Assembly (NCBI RefSeq): GCF_900107035.1
Contig: NZ_FNOJ01000011.1
Location: forward strand, 16,587-80,586
DNA from: Alicyclobacillus hesperidum
GTDB lineage: Bacteria > Bacillota > Bacilli > Alicyclobacillales > Alicyclobacillaceae
DNA: 64,000 nucleotides
Direction: 5' to 3'
Below the pieces are notes generated by a model. That model was given only the letters and a program-made list of their open reading frames with translations. It was not told the DNA's origin and made no database searches. The translations under genes were made by a program, and so were the position numbers. The first letter of the stretch is position 1. Every line of letters starts with the position of its first letter. Positions 23,128 through 33,724 of this stretch are shown in pieces.

Positions 23128-23313
23128 GTGGCAAAGAAGTCGATGATTATCAAGGCGCAGCGGAAACCGAAGTTCAGCACGCGTGCCTACACTCGTTGCC
23201 GCGTGTGCGGGCGTCCGCACTCGGTGTATCGTAAGTTCGGTATTTGCCGCATTTGCTTCCGCGAGTTGGCCTATAAAGGGCAGCTTCCGGGCGTGAAGAA
23301 GGCAAGCTGGTAA
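23128..23313 (+). CDS. rpsN: 30S ribosomal protein S14, zinc-binding type
   Basis: 61 residues from GTG 23128 behind GAGGAGGT. Cys24, Cys27, Cys40 and Cys43 form the zinc ribbon (CRVCG and CRICF), so this is the short C+ form rather than the long zinc-free paralogue. The protein would depend on zinc supply. Confidence 0.96.
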   Translation: MAKKSMIIKAQRKPKFSTRAYTRCRVCGRPHSVYRKFGICRICFRELAYKGQLPGVKKASW

Positions 23314-23339
23314 TTCGTTCGGAAGGAGGTTTTGTACAG

Positions 23340-23738
23340 ATGATGACATCCGATCCGATTGCGGATATGCTCACTCGCATCCGCAACGCGAATCAGGTAC
23401 GGCATGAAAAGGTGGAGATCCCGGCGTCGAACATCAAGCGTGCGATTGCTGAGATTTTGAAAAATGAGGGTTATGTGCGCGACGCGGAGTTCGTTCAAGA
23501 CGGACCACAGGGTACTATCCGCCTCTTCCTAAAGTATGGCAAGGGTCAAGAGCGCGTAATCACAGGGCTGAAGCGCATCAGTAAGCCGGGTTTGCGCGTG
23601 TATGTTGGGCATGACAACATTCCGCGCGTACTTGGCGGGCTTGGTGTGGCGATTCTTTCGACTTCTAAGGGGATCATGACCGATCGCGAAGCTCGTAAAC
23701 AGGGCGTCGGCGGCGAAGTCCTTTGCTACGTTTGGTAA
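23340..23738 (+). CDS. rpsH: 30S ribosomal protein S8
   Basis: 132 residues from ATG 23340 behind GGAAGGAGGT. The start [16 protein letters not shown] and end [10 protein letters not shown] are the family signatures. S8 is a primary 16S binder and the spc-operon repressor in E. coli. Confidence 0.97.
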   Translation: MMTSDPIADMLTRIRNANQVRHEKVEIPASNIKRAIAEILKNEGYVRDAEFVQDGPQGTIRLFLKYGKGQERVITGLKRISKPGLRVYVGHDNIPRVLGGLGVAILSTSKGIMTDREARKQGVGGEVLCYVW

Positions 23739-23764
23739 GTTCTCTTCGATTGGAGGTGTAGCAC

Positions 23765-24304
23765 ATGTCCCGTACAGGGCGTAAGCCGATCCCGGTTCCG
23801 GCTGGGGTCGAAGTGACGGTAAACGGCACGCATTTGGTCGTGAAGGGGCCGAAGGGCCAGCTTGAGCGCCATTTGCATCCTGATATGAAACTTGTCGTGA
23901 ATGACGGCGTGATCGTCGTTGAGCGGCCATCCGATGAAAAGAAGCACAAAGCCTTGCATGGTACCACGCGCAGCGTCGTGGCGAACATGGTGGAAGGCGT
24001 GACCAACGGATTTGCGAAGAATCTTGAGTTGGTTGGCGTTGGTTACCGCGCAAACAAGGCAGGTAACAAAGTGACGCTGTCGCTCGGGTTTTCACATCCG
24101 GTTGAGTTGCCCGAGGTGCCTGGCATTGAGGTCGAAGTTCCTGCTCAAACGAAGCTGATTGTCCGTGGTATCGATAAGGAATTAGTCGGTTCGTATGCTG
24201 CGAAGGTGCGCGAGTTGCGTCCGCCTGAGCCGTACAAGGGCAAGGGTATTCGTTATGAAGGCGAGAACGTGCGCCGTAAGGTCGGTAAGACTGGTAAGAA
24301 GTAA
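23765..24304 (+). CDS. rplF: 50S ribosomal protein L6
   Basis: 179 residues from ATG 23765 behind TGGAGGTG. The C-terminal signature [21 protein letters not shown] is complete. It lies near the sarcin-ricin loop. Confidence 0.97.
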   Translation: MSRTGRKPIPVPAGVEVTVNGTHLVVKGPKGQLERHLHPDMKLVVNDGVIVVERPSDEKKHKALHGTTRSVVANMVEGVTNGFAKNLELVGVGYRANKAGNKVTLSLGFSHPVELPEVPGIEVEVPAQTKLIVRGIDKELVGSYAAKVRELRPPEPYKGKGIRYEGENVRRKVGKTGKK

Positions 24305-24341
24305 GAATCGTGATCGATTGCGGGCAAAGGAGTGAGTCTTG

Positions 24342-24701
24342 GTGATTACGAAGGTGAATCGCAACGAAGCGCGCAAGCGGCGCCATGTTCGTGTGCGTGC
24401 GCGCGTTTCCGGTACGCCGGAGCGTCCGCGGTTGAATGTCTACCGTTCAAACAAGCACATTTATGTGCAGTTGATCGACGATACGACCGGCCGCACGTTG
24501 ACGAGCGCTTCGACGGCGGAAAAGGGCTACGAAGGCAACGGTGGCAATGTGGAGGCGGCTCGCAAAGTTGGACAGTTGATTGCAGAGCGGTCGCTTGCTA
24601 AGGGTTATAAGGCAGTCGTATTTGATCGCGGTGGTTACCTCTATCACGGCCGCATTCAGGCGTTAGCCGATGCAGCGCGTGAGGCAGGTCTCGAGTTCTA
24701 A
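24342..24701 (+). CDS. rplR: 50S ribosomal protein L18
   Basis: 119 residues from GTG 24342 ([14 protein letters not shown]), behind AAAGGAGTGAG; TTG 24339 is an alternative one codon earlier. The C-terminal [24 protein letters not shown] is typical. L18 binds 5S rRNA. Confidence 0.96.
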   Translation: MITKVNRNEARKRRHVRVRARVSGTPERPRLNVYRSNKHIYVQLIDDTTGRTLTSASTAEKGYEGNGGNVEAARKVGQLIAERSLAKGYKAVVFDRGGYLYHGRIQALADAAREAGLEF

Positions 24702-24722
24702 TTTAGAGAGGAAGGTGTTCAC

Positions 24723-25220
24723 GTGCGCATAGATCCGAATCAGCTCGAACTGACCGAGCGCGTCGTCCATGTGAATCGCGTTGCGAAGGTCGTCAAGGGT
24801 GGTCGTCGTTTCTCGTTCTCCGCGTTGGTGGTTGTCGGTGACGGCAATGGTTACGTTGGCGCTGGTCTTGGCAAAGCGCAGGAAGTCCCTGATGCGATTC
24901 GCAAGGCCATCGATGACGCGAAGAAGCATTTGATTCACGTTCCTATGAAGCGCACTACGATTCCGCATGAGGCGTTGGGGCGGTTTGGCGCCGGCCAGGT
25001 CCTGATTAAGCCGGCTCCTACAGGTAGCGGCGTAATTGCTGGTGGCCCTGCACGCGCGGTGCTGGAGTTGGCTGGGATTAAGGATATCGTGACGAAGTCG
25101 CTCGGGTCGAACAACCCTATCAACATGGTGCATGCGACACTCGACGCGTTAAAGCAATTGAAGCGTGCCGACGAAGTGGCGCGTTTGCGCGGTAAGTCGT
25201 TGGAAGAGATTCTGGGATAA
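24723..25220 (+). CDS. rpsE: 30S ribosomal protein S5
   Basis: 165 residues from GTG 24723 behind GAGAGGAAGGTG. The spectinomycin loop [21 protein letters not shown] is wild type. S5 works with S3 and S4 at the mRNA entry site and in decoding fidelity. Confidence 0.97.
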   Translation: MRIDPNQLELTERVVHVNRVAKVVKGGRRFSFSALVVVGDGNGYVGAGLGKAQEVPDAIRKAIDDAKKHLIHVPMKRTTIPHEALGRFGAGQVLIKPAPTGSGVIAGGPARAVLELAGIKDIVTKSLGSNNPINMVHATLDALKQLKRADEVARLRGKSLEEILG

Positions 25221-25233
25221 GGAGGCGTACAAC

Positions 25234-25422
25234 GTGGCAAAAAAGCTGGCGATCACGCTGAAGAAAAGCCCCTTTGGGCGCCCAGAGAATCAGCGCAAGA
25301 CTGCAGCTGCGCTGGGATTGCGCAAGTTGCAACAGACGGTTGTCCGCGAGGATACCCCTGTTATTCGAGGCATGATTAACCGCATCAGCCATCTGGTTGA
25401 AGTGGTGGAACAAGACGCATAA
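25234..25422 (+). CDS. rpmD: 50S ribosomal protein L30
   Basis: 62 residues from GTG 25234 behind GGATAAGGAGGC. The short bacterial L30 pattern is [27 protein letters not shown], interrupted here only by normal variation. It lies in the standard rpsE-rpmD-rplO order. Confidence 0.95.
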   Translation: MAKKLAITLKKSPFGRPENQRKTAAALGLRKLQQTVVREDTPVIRGMINRISHLVEVVEQDA

Positions 25423-25443
25423 TCGCGAGGGAGGTGTACGTAC

Positions 25444-25887
25444 ATGCAATTGCACGAGTTAAAGGCGCAGCCGGGTGCTCGCCGCGGCAAGAAGCGCGTG
25501 GGTCGCGGCACAAGCTCCGGTCACGGTAAGACCTCAACGCGGGGTCATAAGGGGCAGTGGGCGCGTTCGGGCGGTGGTGTGCGGATTGGCTTTGAAGGCG
25601 GTCAGACGCCATTGTTCCGCCGGCTCCCGAAGCGTGGCTTCAACAACAGTCGGTTCGCGAAGGTATATGCGACGGTGAACGTGGAAGCCCTGAATGACTT
25701 CCCGGCTGGCACGGTCGTAACGCCAGAATTGTTGCTCGAACAACGTTTGATCCGTGAGCCTTTGGATGGGCTGAAGGTTCTGGGTACGGGTGAGTTGCAG
25801 GTGAAGTTGACGGTGAAGGCGCACGCGTTCTCGGCTGCGGCGAAGGAGAAGATCGAAGCCGCAGGCGGAACCGCCGAGGTGATTTGA
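25444..25887 (+). CDS. rplO: 50S ribosomal protein L15
   Basis: 147 residues from ATG 25444 behind GGGAGGTG. The Gly/Arg-rich N-terminus ([20 protein letters not shown]) and [17 protein letters not shown] are diagnostic. One base separates its stop from secY. Confidence 0.96.
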   Translation: MQLHELKAQPGARRGKKRVGRGTSSGHGKTSTRGHKGQWARSGGGVRIGFEGGQTPLFRRLPKRGFNNSRFAKVYATVNVEALNDFPAGTVVTPELLLEQRLIREPLDGLKVLGTGELQVKLTVKAHAFSAAAKEKIEAAGGTAEVI

Positions 25888-25888
25888 C

Positions 25889-27184
25889 GTGTTGCAGGCC
25901 ATTGCGAATCTGTGGCGCCTCAAGCACCTTCGCAATCGGATTTTGTTTACCCTGATGGTGCTTGCCGTCTACCGGATTGGCACGTACATTCCGGTACCCG
26001 GCATGAACGTCAGTGCTTTGAATGCTGGACAGGGCAATAATGCATTGTTCAGTTTGTTGAATATGTTTTCCGGGGGCGCGTTTTATCGCTTCTCGATTTT
26101 TGCGATGAGTGTGACGCCGTATATTACGGCGTCGATCATCGTCCAGTTGCTTCAATCCGGTGTCATTCCGAGGTTTGAGGAGTGGCAAAAGGAAGGCGAG
26201 TCAGGGCGTCAGCGGTTGACGCAAGTGACGAGGTATCTCACGGTAGGACTAGGCTGCTTACAGGCGATTGGGTTTACCTATATGTTCGCTCGGTCGGGCC
26301 TTTTGTTGGCGAGTGCTAACAACTGGTGGTCATATATCGTGATCGTCGTGACTTTGACCGCCGGAGATACGCTATTGATGTGGTTTGGTGAGATGATCAC
26401 CGAAAAAGGCGTGGGTAACGGTATTTCACTGCTAATCTTTGTCGGTATTCTGTCTCGATTTTCGACGCTCGGGCAAGAGGTATACTCGAGTTGGTACATG
26501 GGACAGTCGAGTCACCTGTTTCTCGCCATCTTGAAGACCCTGCTTTTAATTGCCGGGATCGTGGTGATTTTTGCACTCATTGTGCTGGTTCAGCAGGCTG
26601 AGCGCAAGGTGCCAATTCAATATGCGAAGCGGGTGGTAGGGCGTACCGTGTACAGCGGGCAGCAGTCCTACATTCCGATCAAGGTCATTGCAGCCGGCGT
26701 GATTCCCGTGATCTTCGCTGTTTCGCTGCTCATTTTGCCATATACGATTGCCTCGTATTTTCAATCGCATCATTGGGCGGCTTTCATTCTGCGGTATCTC
26801 AGTCCGCAGACGGGCTGGTACATGGCTCTGGAAGTCCTCTTGATCATCGTGTTTTCGTTCTTCTACACGCATGTACAGATCAACCCGCAGCAGTTGGCCG
26901 AGCAATTGCAGAAGCATGCGGGTTTCATTCCGGGTGTGCGTCCGGGGCGCGATACGGAGATGTACATTATCAAGGTCATCAATCGGATTACGGTATTCGG
27001 TTCGGTGTTCTTGGGCGTAATCTCCATCTTGCCTTTCTTGCTGCTGGGGGCCATTAACTTGACCGATTACAACATTCAGGGAACGTCGCTGATTATCTTG
27101 GTCGGCGTAGCGTTGCAGACGATGCAGCAGATGGAAGGGCAATTGTTGCAGCGCCAGTATCGAGGCTTTCTACGAGAGTCGTGA
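25889..27184 (+). CDS. secY: preprotein translocase subunit SecY
   Basis: 431 residues from GTG 25889, one base after rplO; the AGGTGA inside the rplO end serves as binding site. The pattern of ten membrane segments is visible, with the plug-region motif MFSGGAFYRFSIFAMSVTPYITASIIVQL and the cytoplasmic loop carrying the conserved Arg (GVRPGRDTEMY). It forms the Sec channel with SecE from the start of this window. Confidence 0.97.
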   Translation: MLQAIANLWRLKHLRNRILFTLMVLAVYRIGTYIPVPGMNVSALNAGQGNNALFSLLNMFSGGAFYRFSIFAMSVTPYITASIIVQLLQSGVIPRFEEWQKEGESGRQRLTQVTRYLTVGLGCLQAIGFTYMFARSGLLLASANNWWSYIVIVVTLTAGDTLLMWFGEMITEKGVGNGISLLIFVGILSRFSTLGQEVYSSWYMGQSSHLFLAILKTLLLIAGIVVIFALIVLVQQAERKVPIQYAKRVVGRTVYSGQQSYIPIKVIAAGVIPVIFAVSLLILPYTIASYFQSHHWAAFILRYLSPQTGWYMALEVLLIIVFSFFYTHVQINPQQLAEQLQKHAGFIPGVRPGRDTEMYIIKVINRITVFGSVFLGVISILPFLLLGAINLTDYNIQGTSLIILVGVALQTMQQMEGQLLQRQYRGFLRES

Positions 27185-27212
27185 CAAGGACGCCGTCCGC
27201 GGCGGTTGGTAG

Positions 27213-27896
<684 letters not shown>

Positions 27897-27907
27897 GAGT
27901 GCAAGCG

Positions 27908-28229
27908 ATGAGCGTACCTCGGGAATTGCCGCCTCTTGGTTCTCTCGTCGAAGTGATGCAGGGGCGCGACGCCGGACTCGTGGCAGTAGTTATCGGGCAT
28001 CTGGAGGATCGGTTCATCCTTGTCGCGGACGGCAGCGTCCGCCGTGCCGATAAGCCCAAAAAGAAGAATGTGCTCCACGTACGGCGCTTGTCGCACATCG
28101 CAGGCGAGGTTGCAGAAAAACTTCGCATCGATGGCAAGGTGACGAATGCGTTGTTGCGTCACACGGTCAGAATGTTTCTGGAAGAACGTCTGGCAGCAGC
28201 GAACCAACGTGATCAAGGAGGGGCGTTCC

Positions 28230-28243
<14 letters not shown>
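27908..28243 (+). CDS. KOW domain RNA-binding protein (L14e-like)
   Basis: 111 residues from ATG 27908; GTG 27893 and 27899 are in-frame alternatives. Near the N-terminus a KOW-like motif reads [20 protein letters not shown], followed by a basic [18 protein letters not shown], as in the small L14e/L6e/L27e-like proteins found next to infA in many Firmicutes. Its end overlaps infA by 14 bases, implying coupled translation. The role is unproven; an accessory RNA-binding or ribosome-associated role is inferred. Confidence 0.75.
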
Positions 28244-28623
<380 letters not shown>

Positions 28624-28866
28624 GGCTTTGGGTTCGTGCACGGTGCTTGTGATAGATGTAATGGATGTAGTGTTAGAACATATCGCGTGTCGTAGGTGTT
28701 ATCACGAAGGCAGCGCGGCTGTTTCCTTGTGTACTCGTCCGGAGGTGCGTTTTTCGCATTTCTGTTGATGGTGCAGAGGGACTGTCTTCGTGTTTTCATA
28801 AAGTGTGCCGGGGGCTTGTCCCTTGGCAGTGAATTTGCAGCTCACACGTGGAGGTGGAGTCTTTAC
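28624..28866 (+). other. 243-base spacer before rpsM
   Basis: No gene is supported. The tract is unusually long for this operon block. I saw small GC-rich self-complementary pieces but no terminator with a T-run and no good promoter. A regulatory leader for the alpha operon is possible. Confidence 0.35.
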
Positions 28867-29235
28867 ATGGCACGTATTGCCGGTGTCGATTTGCCGCGCG
28901 ACAAGCGCGTCGAAATCGGGTTGACCTATATTTTTGGCATCGGCCGGACGACCGCTAATAAGATTTTGGCGACGACTGGCATTGATCCGAACCGTCGAGT
29001 GAAGGACCTCACGGAAGAAGAAGTCGTACGTTTGCGTGACGAGATTGAGCGCTCCCATAAGGTTGAGGGCGATCTCCGTCGTGAAATCGCGCTGAACATC
29101 AAGCGTCTGACGGAAATCGGCTGTTATCGTGGTATTCGCCATCGCCGTGGCTTGCCAGTTCGTGGTCAACGCACGAAGACCAATGCTCGTACGCGCAAGG
29201 GTCCGCGTCGTACGGTTGCGGGTAAGAAGAAGTAA
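28867..29235 (+). CDS. rpsM: 30S ribosomal protein S13
   Basis: 122 residues from ATG 28867 ([14 protein letters not shown]) behind TGGAGGTGG. The end [21 protein letters not shown] is the family signature. It contacts tRNA and the subunit bridge. First gene of the alpha operon. Confidence 0.97.
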   Translation: MARIAGVDLPRDKRVEIGLTYIFGIGRTTANKILATTGIDPNRRVKDLTEEEVVRLRDEIERSHKVEGDLRREIALNIKRLTEIGCYRGIRHRRGLPVRGQRTKTNARTRKGPRRTVAGKKK

Positions 29236-29255
29236 TCTTTCAGGGGGTGTAATTG

Positions 29256-29669
29256 TTGGCGAAAGTGAAGCAACGTCGTGGGGCGGGTTCTACTGCGCGT
29301 CCGCGTCGTCGTGATCGTAAAAATGTGGAGGCTGGCGTCGCGCATATCCGTTCGACGTTTAACAATACAATTGTCAGCATCACAGATCCGAGTGGTGCTG
29401 TGATTTCGTGGTCGTCGGCTGGTAATGTCGGGTTTAAAGGATCGCGTAAGAGCACCCCGTATGCGGCCCAAATGGCTGCCGAAGCGGCTGCTCGCACGGC
29501 CATGGAACATGGTATGAAGACTGTCGAAGTCATGGTCAAGGGTCCTGGTGCGGGCCGTGAAGCGGCTATTCGGGCTCTCCAAGCTGCTGGCTTGGAAGTT
29601 GCGGGTATCCGTGATGTGACGCCGATTCCGCATAACGGTTGCCGGCCGCCGAAGCGCCGTCGCGTATAA
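29256..29669 (+). CDS. rpsK: 30S ribosomal protein S11
   Basis: 137 residues. TTG 29256 (MAKVKQRRG) is preferred over TTG 29253 by spacing from GGGGGTG. It carries the signatures [14 protein letters not shown] and [19 protein letters not shown] 30S platform protein. Confidence 0.95.
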   Translation: MAKVKQRRGAGSTARPRRRDRKNVEAGVAHIRSTFNNTIVSITDPSGAVISWSSAGNVGFKGSRKSTPYAAQMAAEAAARTAMEHGMKTVEVMVKGPGAGREAAIRALQAAGLEVAGIRDVTPIPHNGCRPPKRRRV

Positions 29670-29691
29670 TCGACTGCGGATGGGGTGGTTG

Positions 29692-29708
29692 CCAGCGATG
29701 TTCGCTGG
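29692..29708 (+). other. hairpin in the rpsD leader
   Basis: CCAGCGA pairs perfectly with TCGCTGG around TGT, in the 123-base gap before rpsD. There is no T-run. It may be part of an S4-binding leader, since S4 commonly regulates its own mRNA, but the pseudoknot was not resolved. Confidence 0.45.
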
Positions 29709-29792
29709 TCGTACTGAATTTCTTACGGTGTGCATTGTCACGCCGTTTTATGTGATACGGGTATACAAGAAATTGGAGGTGTCAATCCTAGA

Positions 29793-30419
29793 ATGGCAAG
29801 ATATACAGGGCCAGTGTGCCGTCTGTGCCGCCGCGAGGGTATTAAGTTGTACCTGAAGGGTGAGCGCTGCTTCAGTGAAAAGTGTGCCATCGACAAGCGG
29901 CCGTACGCACCTGGACAACATGGACAAGGTCGCAAGCGCAACTCGGAGTATGGCAGCCAGCTGCGCGAAAAGCAAAAGGCTCGCCGTTACTATGGAGTAT
30001 TGGAAAGCCAGTTTGAGCGTTACTACGAAGAGGCTGCGCGCCGTCGTGGGATTACCGGTGAGACGCTGTTGTCTTTGCTCGAAAGCCGTTTGGACAACGT
30101 CGTCTATCGCTTGGGCTTCGCGGCTTCGCGTGCGGAGGCTCGTCAGATCGTGCGTCATGGTCACATCGAAGTGAATGGCCGGCGCGTTGATATTCCTTCG
30201 TTCCTCGTGCGTGAAGGCGATGTGGTCGCTGTTCGCGAGAAGAGCCGCGACAATGGCCGTATCAAGGAATTGGCCGAGGTCATTGGAAATCGGACGATCC
30301 CGGCATGGCTCCAGCTCGACGCCGAGAAGTTGAGCGGTAAGGTTCTGCGTAAGCCTGAGCGTGAAGAAATCGACACGCCAGTGGCTGAGCAGATGATCGT
30401 CGAGTACTATTCGCGGTAA
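29793..30419 (+). CDS. rpsD: 30S ribosomal protein S4, zinc-binding type
   Basis: 208 residues from ATG 29793 behind TTGGAGGTG. Cys9, Cys12, Cys26 and Cys31 form the zinc site known from Thermus S4; B. subtilis S4 lacks it. The S4 domain is complete ([21 protein letters not shown]). S4 starts 30S assembly and guards fidelity. It sits between rpsK and rpoA, as in E. coli, whereas B. subtilis keeps rpsD elsewhere. Confidence 0.96.
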   Translation: MARYTGPVCRLCRREGIKLYLKGERCFSEKCAIDKRPYAPGQHGQGRKRNSEYGSQLREKQKARRYYGVLESQFERYYEEAARRRGITGETLLSLLESRLDNVVYRLGFAASRAEARQIVRHGHIEVNGRRVDIPSFLVREGDVVAVREKSRDNGRIKELAEVIGNRTIPAWLQLDAEKLSGKVLRKPEREEIDTPVAEQMIVEYYSR

Positions 30420-30429
30420 CCCTTAGCGC

Positions 30430-30452
30430 AGGCTGACCAGCTTCCGGTCAGC
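30430..30452 (+). other. hairpin before rpoA
   Basis: GCTGACC pairs with GGTCAGC around a short loop (AGCTTCC) in the rpsD-rpoA gap. No T-run follows, so full termination is unlikely. It may adjust rpoA expression relative to the ribosomal genes. Confidence 0.45.
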
Positions 30453-30492
30453 TCCGAGCGTCGACTAGTACCACTCCCAAGGAGGATTAGGA

Positions 30493-31431
30493 ATGATTGA
30501 AATAGAGAAGCCGCGAATCGAGATTGTGGAACAAACCGAAGACTACGGCAAGTTCGTATGCGAACCGCTGGAGCGCGGCTATGGCACGACGTTCGGCAAT
30601 TCACTGCGGCGCATCCTATTGTCCTCCATTCCGGGGGCAGCGGTGCGCTCCGTCAAGATTGAGGGCGTCCTTCACGAGTTTGCGACGATTCCTGGTGTGG
30701 TCGAGGATGTCACAGAAATTATCCTCAATCTCAAACGGCTCTCGCTGAAAATTCATTCCGACGAAGAGAAGATCCTTGTCATCGACGCCGATCGCCCTGG
30801 GGTTATCACTGCTGCGGACATTCGAGCCGATTCGGACGTGGACATCATGAATCCGGATTTGCATATCGCGACTCTGACCGAAGGCGGGCGCGTGTACATG
30901 GAAATGCGCGCCGGCCGCGGTCGTGGGTACGTTCCAGCGCATCGCAACAAGCCGGAAGAACAGGAAATTGGGCTGATTCCAATCGACTCACTGTACTCGC
31001 CGATCTCGCGCGTCAACTTCTCTGTAGAGAATACACGTGTGGGTCAGGTCACCGACTACGACAAGCTGACGCTTGAAGTGTGGACGGATGGCAGCGTCGC
31101 TCCCGACGAGGCGGTGAGCGTCGGTGCGAAAATCCTGACGGATCACTTGATGCTTTTCGTCGGACTGACGGATCGTGGTAAGGACACAGACATGATGGTT
31201 GAGAAAGAGAGCAGCCAAAATGATCGTGTTCTCGACATGCCGATTGAGGAACTCGACCTGTCGGTGCGTTCTTACAATTGCCTGAAGCGGGCTGGTATTA
31301 ACACGGTCGCTGAACTGTGTGACAAGTCCGAAGAAGAGATGATGAAAGTGCGAAATCTCGGGCGTAAGTCTCTTGAGGAAGTCATTGAGAAGCTCGAGGG
31401 CTTGGGGTTGGGTTTGCGTCAGGAAGACTGA
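30493..31431 (+). CDS. rpoA: DNA-directed RNA polymerase subunit alpha
   Basis: 312 residues from ATG 30493 behind AAGGAGGA. The N-terminal assembly domain has [21 protein letters not shown]; the C-terminal domain (from about residue 245) has the helix-hairpin-helix [17 protein letters not shown] and [11 protein letters not shown] that binds UP elements and activators. It completes the core polymerase with rpoB and rpoC in this window. Confidence 0.98.
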   Translation: MIEIEKPRIEIVEQTEDYGKFVCEPLERGYGTTFGNSLRRILLSSIPGAAVRSVKIEGVLHEFATIPGVVEDVTEIILNLKRLSLKIHSDEEKILVIDADRPGVITAADIRADSDVDIMNPDLHIATLTEGGRVYMEMRAGRGRGYVPAHRNKPEEQEIGLIPIDSLYSPISRVNFSVENTRVGQVTDYDKLTLEVWTDGSVAPDEAVSVGAKILTDHLMLFVGLTDRGKDTDMMVEKESSQNDRVLDMPIEELDLSVRSYNCLKRAGINTVAELCDKSEEEMMKVRNLGRKSLEEVIEKLEGLGLGLRQED

Positions 31432-31482
31432 CTGCCTGGATAGCTATCGATGACGGATGACGTTTGAAGGAGGGATAACGGA

Positions 31483-31848
31483 ATGGCTTACCGCAAGTTG
31501 AATCGTACGTCGTCGAACCGGAAGGCTCTGTTCCGCAGTTTGGTGACGGATCTCGTGCTGTACGAACGTATTCAGACGACAGAAGCGAAAGCGAAGGAGC
31601 TTCGTTCCATCGCTGAGAAAATGATTACCCTCGCAAAGCGTGGGGATCTGCATGCTCGTCGTTTGGTTGCACAGTACGTACGTCGTGAGTCTTTGGGACT
31701 GGATGGAGAAGGTCCGGACGCCATTCAGAAGCTGTTTAGCGATATCGCACAGCGGTACCAAGACCGGAACGGCGGTTACACCCGTATTGTGAAGATTGGG
31801 CCACGCCGCGGCGATGCTGCGCCGATGGTCGTCATTGAGCTTGTTTGA
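31483..31848 (+). CDS. rplQ: 50S ribosomal protein L17
   Basis: 121 residues from ATG 31483 behind GAAGGAGGG. The start [20 protein letters not shown] is the family signature. Its stop overlaps the truA start (TGATG), so truA is translationally coupled where ecf transporter genes usually intervene. Confidence 0.97.
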   Translation: MAYRKLNRTSSNRKALFRSLVTDLVLYERIQTTEAKAKELRSIAEKMITLAKRGDLHARRLVAQYVRRESLGLDGEGPDAIQKLFSDIAQRYQDRNGGYTRIVKIGPRRGDAAPMVVIELV

Positions 31849-32654
31849 TGGCCGATAGCATTAGGGAAAGCCGTGGGAACCGGATACGCCTTGTCGTCGC
31901 ATACGATGGCGCCGGTTTTCACGGCTTTGCCCGTCAGGATGGGTTGCGTACCGTGCAGGCCACGTTAGAAGAAACGTTGACACGCATGCTGAGTACGCCC
32001 ATCGAGGTGCACGGGTCTGGACGCACGGATAAGGGTGTGCACGCGCGGGCGCAAGTCGTTCATTTCGATTTGCCTTATGGACCACCTGCGGAGCGGATGG
32101 TTTATGTTCTACGGCGCCGTTTACCAGCAGACGTCATACCGCTATGGGCGGATCAGGTGGACACCGGGTTCCACGCGCGGTTTTCCGTGGTTCGTAAAAC
32201 CTATCGCTACCTGTTATATCGAGGTGCGGCACCAAATCTGTTTTTGTACCGTTTCAGCTGGCACGTTCCAGGTGTGCTCGCTGTCGAGGCCATGCGGGAA
32301 GCAGCGGTACATTTGCTTGGCCGCCATGATTTTACGTCGTTTTGCGCCAGCGCGACGCCGCAAGAGGACAAGGTTCGATCCCTCTATCGGATCGATTTCG
32401 TCGAGTCACCCAATCGGTTGGCGATTGAGGTTGAAGGAAGCGGCTTTTTGCAGTACATGGTGCGGATCATTGTCGGTACGCTGGTGAAGGTTGGCCAAGG
32501 TCGTGAGGCAGCGGATCGCATACCGGCCATTCTCGCGGCGAGGGATCGTCGGTTGGCGGGCGAGACCGCGCCACCACATGGCCTGTGTCTTTGGAATGTC
32601 GAGTATCCGCCAGAGTACGGTGGGAAAGTTGTTGATCCGGAAGCGGATTTGTAA
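31848..32654 (+). CDS. truA: tRNA pseudouridine(38-40) synthase TruA
   Basis: 268 residues from ATG 31848. The catalytic Asp lies in GSGRTDKGVHA; other signatures are KTYRYLLYRG, GRHDFTSFCA and GSGFLQYMVRIIVGTL. It makes pseudouridine at positions 38-40 of the tRNA anticodon arm. It directly follows rplQ. Confidence 0.95.
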   Translation: MADSIRESRGNRIRLVVAYDGAGFHGFARQDGLRTVQATLEETLTRMLSTPIEVHGSGRTDKGVHARAQVVHFDLPYGPPAERMVYVLRRRLPADVIPLWADQVDTGFHARFSVVRKTYRYLLYRGAAPNLFLYRFSWHVPGVLAVEAMREAAVHLLGRHDFTSFCASATPQEDKVRSLYRIDFVESPNRLAIEVEGSGFLQYMVRIIVGTLVKVGQGREAADRIPAILAARDRRLAGETAPPHGLCLWNVEYPPEYGGKVVDPEADL

Positions 32655-32671
32655 TAAAATTGTGCAGGTAT

Positions 32672-32712
32672 ATTTGACCCACTGACTCCCCCGTTACACC
32701 AGTTGGTCAAAT
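32672..32712 (+). promoter_or_regulatory. probable L13 (rplM) leader
   Basis: ATTTGACC (32672-32679) pairs with GGTCAAAT (32705-32712), and inside it ACTG (32681-32684) pairs with CAGT (32700-32703). The structure sits 22 bases before the rplM start, ending near its binding site. Firmicutes have an L13 leader at this place; I assign it by position and shape, without comparing a model. Confidence 0.6.
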
Positions 32713-32734
32713 TGAGGATCCGGAGGGAATCTGA

Positions 32735-33178
32735 ATGCGTACGACGTACATGGCAAAGCCCGGCGCGGTTGAGCGCAAGTGGTATGTCATTGACGCCGCT
32801 GGCTGGCGCGTGGGCCGTTTGGCTACACATATTGCGTCCATTCTTCGCGGCAAGCATAAACCTGAATTTACACCGCACGTTGATACGGGTGATTTCGTCA
32901 TTGTCATCAATGCGGACAAAGTCGAATTCTCGGGTAAAAAGCTGCAGGACAAGAAGTATTATCGCCACTCTGGTTATCCAGGTGGTTTGAAGGTCACGAC
33001 GGCTCAGGATATGTTACAAAAACATCCCGAGCGCGTGTTGTATTACGCGGTTCGTGGTATGCTGCCGCACAATACACTTGGACGCGCGCAACTGAAGAAG
33101 CTGAAAGTGTATGCTGGTCCGGAACATCCACATGCTGCACAGCAGCCCATTCCACTCGTACCCGGTACGAAGGAATAA
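32735..33178 (+). CDS. rplM: 50S ribosomal protein L13
   Basis: 147 residues from ATG 32735 behind CCGGAGGGA. It carries [19 protein letters not shown] and the MLPHNTLGR motif. It is an early 50S assembly protein, paired with rpsI as usual. Confidence 0.97.
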   Translation: MRTTYMAKPGAVERKWYVIDAAGWRVGRLATHIASILRGKHKPEFTPHVDTGDFVIVINADKVEFSGKKLQDKKYYRHSGYPGGLKVTTAQDMLQKHPERVLYYAVRGMLPHNTLGRAQLKKLKVYAGPEHPHAAQQPIPLVPGTKE

Positions 33179-33193
33179 AGGAGGGACAGAACC

Positions 33194-33586
33194 TTGGCAC
33201 GTTTGCAATACATGGCAACTGGACGCCGTAAGACGTCTGTCGCTCGCGTACGTCTTCTCCCGGGCGACGGCAATATCGTGGTCAATAAGCGCTCGATGGA
33301 CGAGTATTTTGGTTTGGAAACGCTAAAGTTGATTGTAAAACAGCCGCTTTTGTTGACGGAGACGCTGAGTCAGTATGACGTTTATGCTAACGTCTATGGC
33401 GGCGGTATCTCTGGACAGGCCGGTGCTATCCGTCACGGCATTGCACGCGCACTGCTGAAAGTGGATCCGGAATTGCGTCCGACCCTGAAGAAAGCTGGTC
33501 TGTTGACGCGCGACGCACGCATGAAGGAACGTAAGAAGTATGGCTTGAAGGCCGCTCGGCGTGCACCTCAGTTCTCGAAGCGCTAA
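33194..33586 (+). CDS. rpsI: 30S ribosomal protein S9
   Basis: 130 residues from TTG 33194 ([19 protein letters not shown]) behind AAAGGAGGG. Ends [13 protein letters not shown]; the terminal Lys-Arg reaches the P-site tRNA. A terminator follows and closes the ribosomal block. Confidence 0.97.
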   Translation: MARLQYMATGRRKTSVARVRLLPGDGNIVVNKRSMDEYFGLETLKLIVKQPLLLTETLSQYDVYANVYGGGISGQAGAIRHGIARALLKVDPELRPTLKKAGLLTRDARMKERKKYGLKAARRAPQFSKR

Positions 33587-33609
33587 CCGAGTTTGTATCG
33601 ATTATCCGC

Positions 33610-33644
33610 GCTGTCTGCATGTATTTCGTGCAGGCAGCTTTTTT
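33610..33644 (+). terminator. rplM-rpsI terminator
   Basis: GCTGTCTGCA (33610-33619) pairs with TGCAGGCAGC (33629-33638), with one T-G wobble, followed by six T. Confidence 0.88.
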
Positions 33645-33724
33645 GTTGTTCTCTTCGTTCATGGTTTCCGGTTCGTCTGCACAAACTGAGCAGAGCGAGC
33701 ATTTCTGACGAAGGGAGTAGGAGA

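Noticed and set aside
29665..29670. TATAAT at the end of rpsK as a promoter for rpsD
   Set aside because: The hexamer is made by the last codons of rpsK and there is no -35 hexamer at 16-18 bases upstream.
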